DNA of 64,000 nucleotides from contig JADJTE010000007.1 in assembly GCA_016711295.1 (NCBI GenBank), forward strand, positions 1 through 64,000. The letters are read 5' to 3'. Both the position numbers and the translations under genes were made by a program. The first letter of the stretch is position 1; every line of letters starts with the position of its first letter. Positions 62,001 through 64,000 of this stretch are shown piece after piece. This stretch comes from Sphingobacteriales bacterium (lineage in GTDB: Bacteria; Bacteroidota; Bacteroidia; Chitinophagales; UBA2359). Below the pieces are notes generated by a model. It was not told the DNA's origin and did not search any database. It was given only the letters and a program-made list of their open reading frames with translations.

Positions 62001-64000
62001 ATACGGGTAGTGTGGTGTTTTCGGTGGTCAATACCGAAGCGCAGGCTTTGGGTTTGTCTTGTACGAACAGCATAACAGGGGCATTTAATTGTAGTATTGT
62101 GATTGATTGCCCGACTATCAGCAGTATCTCTACGCCGGTCAATGTGTGTGCGGGAAGCACCGTATCGCTTACTGCTACCATAGACGACCCGACGAGCAGT
62201 GCCGACCACGTAGAATGGCTCGACAATAACGGCGCGGTAGTGGCTACCAGCACAAGCAATACGACGCTTGGTGTAACGTTGAGCCAAAACCCAACGACCT
62301 GCAACCCACAAGTATATACTTATACGTTTAACGTATATTGCGATGATGACCCTAACACGCCAAGTGCCTCGCAAAGCGTAGCTGTGACGTTTTACCCAAC
62401 GCCTTCGGCTACAATAGATATTAGTGCCGATGGCTGTACGGCTTTGGCTACGCCCGACTGCCCCAATTTCAGCATCGTAGGCAGCCCTATACAAAGCGGT
62501 ACGGGTACGAATGCTGTCAATTTTACGGTGCGCAACAACGACGCTGTGACCGGCGGCATTAGCGGCGGTTGTAGTACGGTGGTAAGCGGTAATTTTGACT
62601 GTTCGACTGCCTCGCCCTGCCCTACTATTTTGCCCATCGCCGATATAAGCATTTGCAGCGGCGAAACCTTCAATATTGCTGCCTCGCTCATCAACATAGG
62701 CAATATGGCAAGCGTCAATTGGACAGACGAATTAGGCAACCCCATTTCTAATAGTGCCAGCCTAAATGGCTTGACCCTCACCAATTTGGGCTGCAATGTT
62801 CTAACTCGCACATATACCTGCAATGTATTCTGTACGACCGACCCCAATACTCCTTCCGATTCGGAGGCTTTTACAGTGAGCGTATATCCGCCTTTTAGTG
62901 CGTCGTTGCTGAGTTTTGACGAAGACCCCAATTGTTTGTTGCCGCCTACGGTAGGTGTGGCTACTTGTGCCAATTATGTGCTTACACCCGTTTCTGTACC
63001 CGCCCCCCAAGCAGGCGACAATACCGCCACTTGGCAAATTACCTATAACAGCCCTGATGCTTGTTTTGACACTTTATACTTACGAATATACGTGTCCTGC
63101 TTGTTTTAGCGTCACCAATCCCGCCAATGCCACTGCCAGCATCTGCGACGGCGATACACCTAATTGGGCGGTCATTATGTCTAATGTCACCTTAGACGAC
63201 CCGAGCGGTACGTTTGGTACTTGGCAATGGTATGCCGATGCCGCCTTGACCGAATTAGCCACCCCTGCTTATTGGCAACATCAAGGCAATTCGTGCGAGC
63301 CTTTTGTAGCGACGTTCTATGCGGGTGGTATTTGTACCTTAGCAGGAGCTACTGCACCCATTGCGGGCGGCCAGGTAAGCGTTACGGTTTATCCCGATTT
63401 TGATGTGTCGCTGTTGCAAGCTACACCCGGCGATTGTAATACCTTGCCTACGCTTACGACTACTTGCCCTAACTATATTCTGACCCTCAATACTGCCACC
63501 ATGCCTACACTGCCCATCACAGCGTCGGGTTCGGCAACTTGGACAGTCGCTATTTCGGGTAGCACTTGTTTTCTCCAAAGCTACGCTGTGCCTTACGTAT
63601 GTGGCGGTTGCCCCGTAGCGGTGTTGGGCAATGCTGCCCCTGCCTTGGCTTGTAGCGGCGAAGCTATCAGCCTAAGCCTAAATATAGTGCCTAATACAGC
63701 CGTCAATGGCGTGGATTATAGCATTCAATGGCAGTTGAACGGTGCTGATATAGCAGGAGCTACCAATACAACTCTTGATACCAATTTGCCGGCAAGCGAT
63801 TGTAATACAATCCTTGCCAACTATACGGCTGTGTTTAGCTGTCTCATCCCTGGTGGGCTGCCCGCCCAAAACATCAATGCAGGAAACACGACCATACACC
63901 CCACCTATAACGAAGCCAATATAACGATTAGCAATACCGACTGTGCGTTGCCTACCGTAGTGAGTGCTTGTAATTATAGCATCAGCGCACCTGTGCCGCC
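56071..64000 (+). CDS. Giant Ig-repeat surface protein (5 indels, one TAG; 3' end cut by window)
   Basis: At least 2640 codons run from 56071 to the window end. The start gives a signal peptide (FALMWAANTIVIQAQ). After a beta-rich N-terminal part come many tandem Ig-like repeats of about 80-90 residues. These are at 57640-59270, with recurring YQWQLNGTNI.GA and AGTYTVTVTNAQGCT phrases. Threonine/alanine-rich blocks follow, then Ig-like domains with paired Cys to the edge. Frame changes lie near 57568, 60566, 60700, 61148 and 63072. The TAG at 57529 replaces TCG, which is present in the same context at 57981-58007. The protein is probably a type IX-exported adhesin; its C-terminus, and so its anchoring type, is not in the window. 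Confidence 0.75.

Noticed and set aside
26299..63109. Programmed frameshifting in the giant surface genes
   Set aside because: Breaks differ in direction and position, lack common slippery sites, and similar breaks occur in groES and uvrA, so consensus error is simpler.

Overview
The window comes from a member of the Bacteroidota, most likely a gliding or surface-active lineage of the Saprospiria/Chitinophagia type. The evidence is a partial SprA (the type IX secretion translocon), several large type IX-secreted surface proteins with C-terminal sorting or EF-hand-like modules, the ruvA-sprA neighbourhood, a Bacteroidota-type LptE, a DUF3467 protein, BshC, and promoters of the TTG-N19-TAnnTTTG kind. 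No rRNA, tRNA or CRISPR array was recognised.

Layout. 1-8.9 kb: sprA, ruvA and ndk on the minus strand, with nrnA divergent. 8.9-14 kb: two minus-strand type IX cargo genes. 14.4-19.2 kb: xseA, a G-free heptamer array, and uvrA. 19.3-24.2 kb: a 42-bp tandem array, a secreted metzincin metalloprotease and lptE. 24.3-25.6 kb: an in-frame APS kinase-cytidylate kinase fusion. 26.3-32.6 kb: a giant PKD/Ig-type surface protein. 32.9-37.7 kb: a stand-alone sorting-domain protein, an isochorismatase-like hydrolase, and a likely operon of a small secreted protein, a GT39-type glycosyltransferase and a histidine kinase. 38.4-42 kb: groEL, groES, a DNA methyltransferase remnant and fabI. 42.1-44.9 kb: an NYN/Zc3h12a-like RNase joined to two cold-shock domains, a Q/N-rich region and leucine-rich repeats. 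45.6-50.3 kb: a complete diversity-generating retroelement (DGR). 50.3-55.9 kb: an M28 peptidase, a tRNA methyltransferase, a spermidine-synthase-like protein, a broken secreted protein, DUF3467 and bshC. 56.1-64 kb: a second giant Ig-repeat surface protein that runs off the window.

The two standout systems are the DGR and the 929-residue RNase/cold-shock/Q-N-rich/LRR protein. The DGR has an FGE-type variable protein with an unrecognised N-terminal region, an HRDC accessory protein, a reverse transcriptase with YMDD and IGNLTSQ motifs, and a 113-bp template. The template differs from the variable region at ten adenines. The RNase/LRR protein looks like a possible bacterial RNA-condensate protein. 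A family of about 113-132 bp intergenic elements with 12-bp inverted ends (MITE-like) is scattered through the window.

Caution: many genes, including the conserved uvrA, groES and lptE, are interrupted by single-base indels, several in homopolymers. This looks like consensus error in the assembly rather than gene decay, so the frameshifted genes are annotated here as single reconstructed genes with the break points given.
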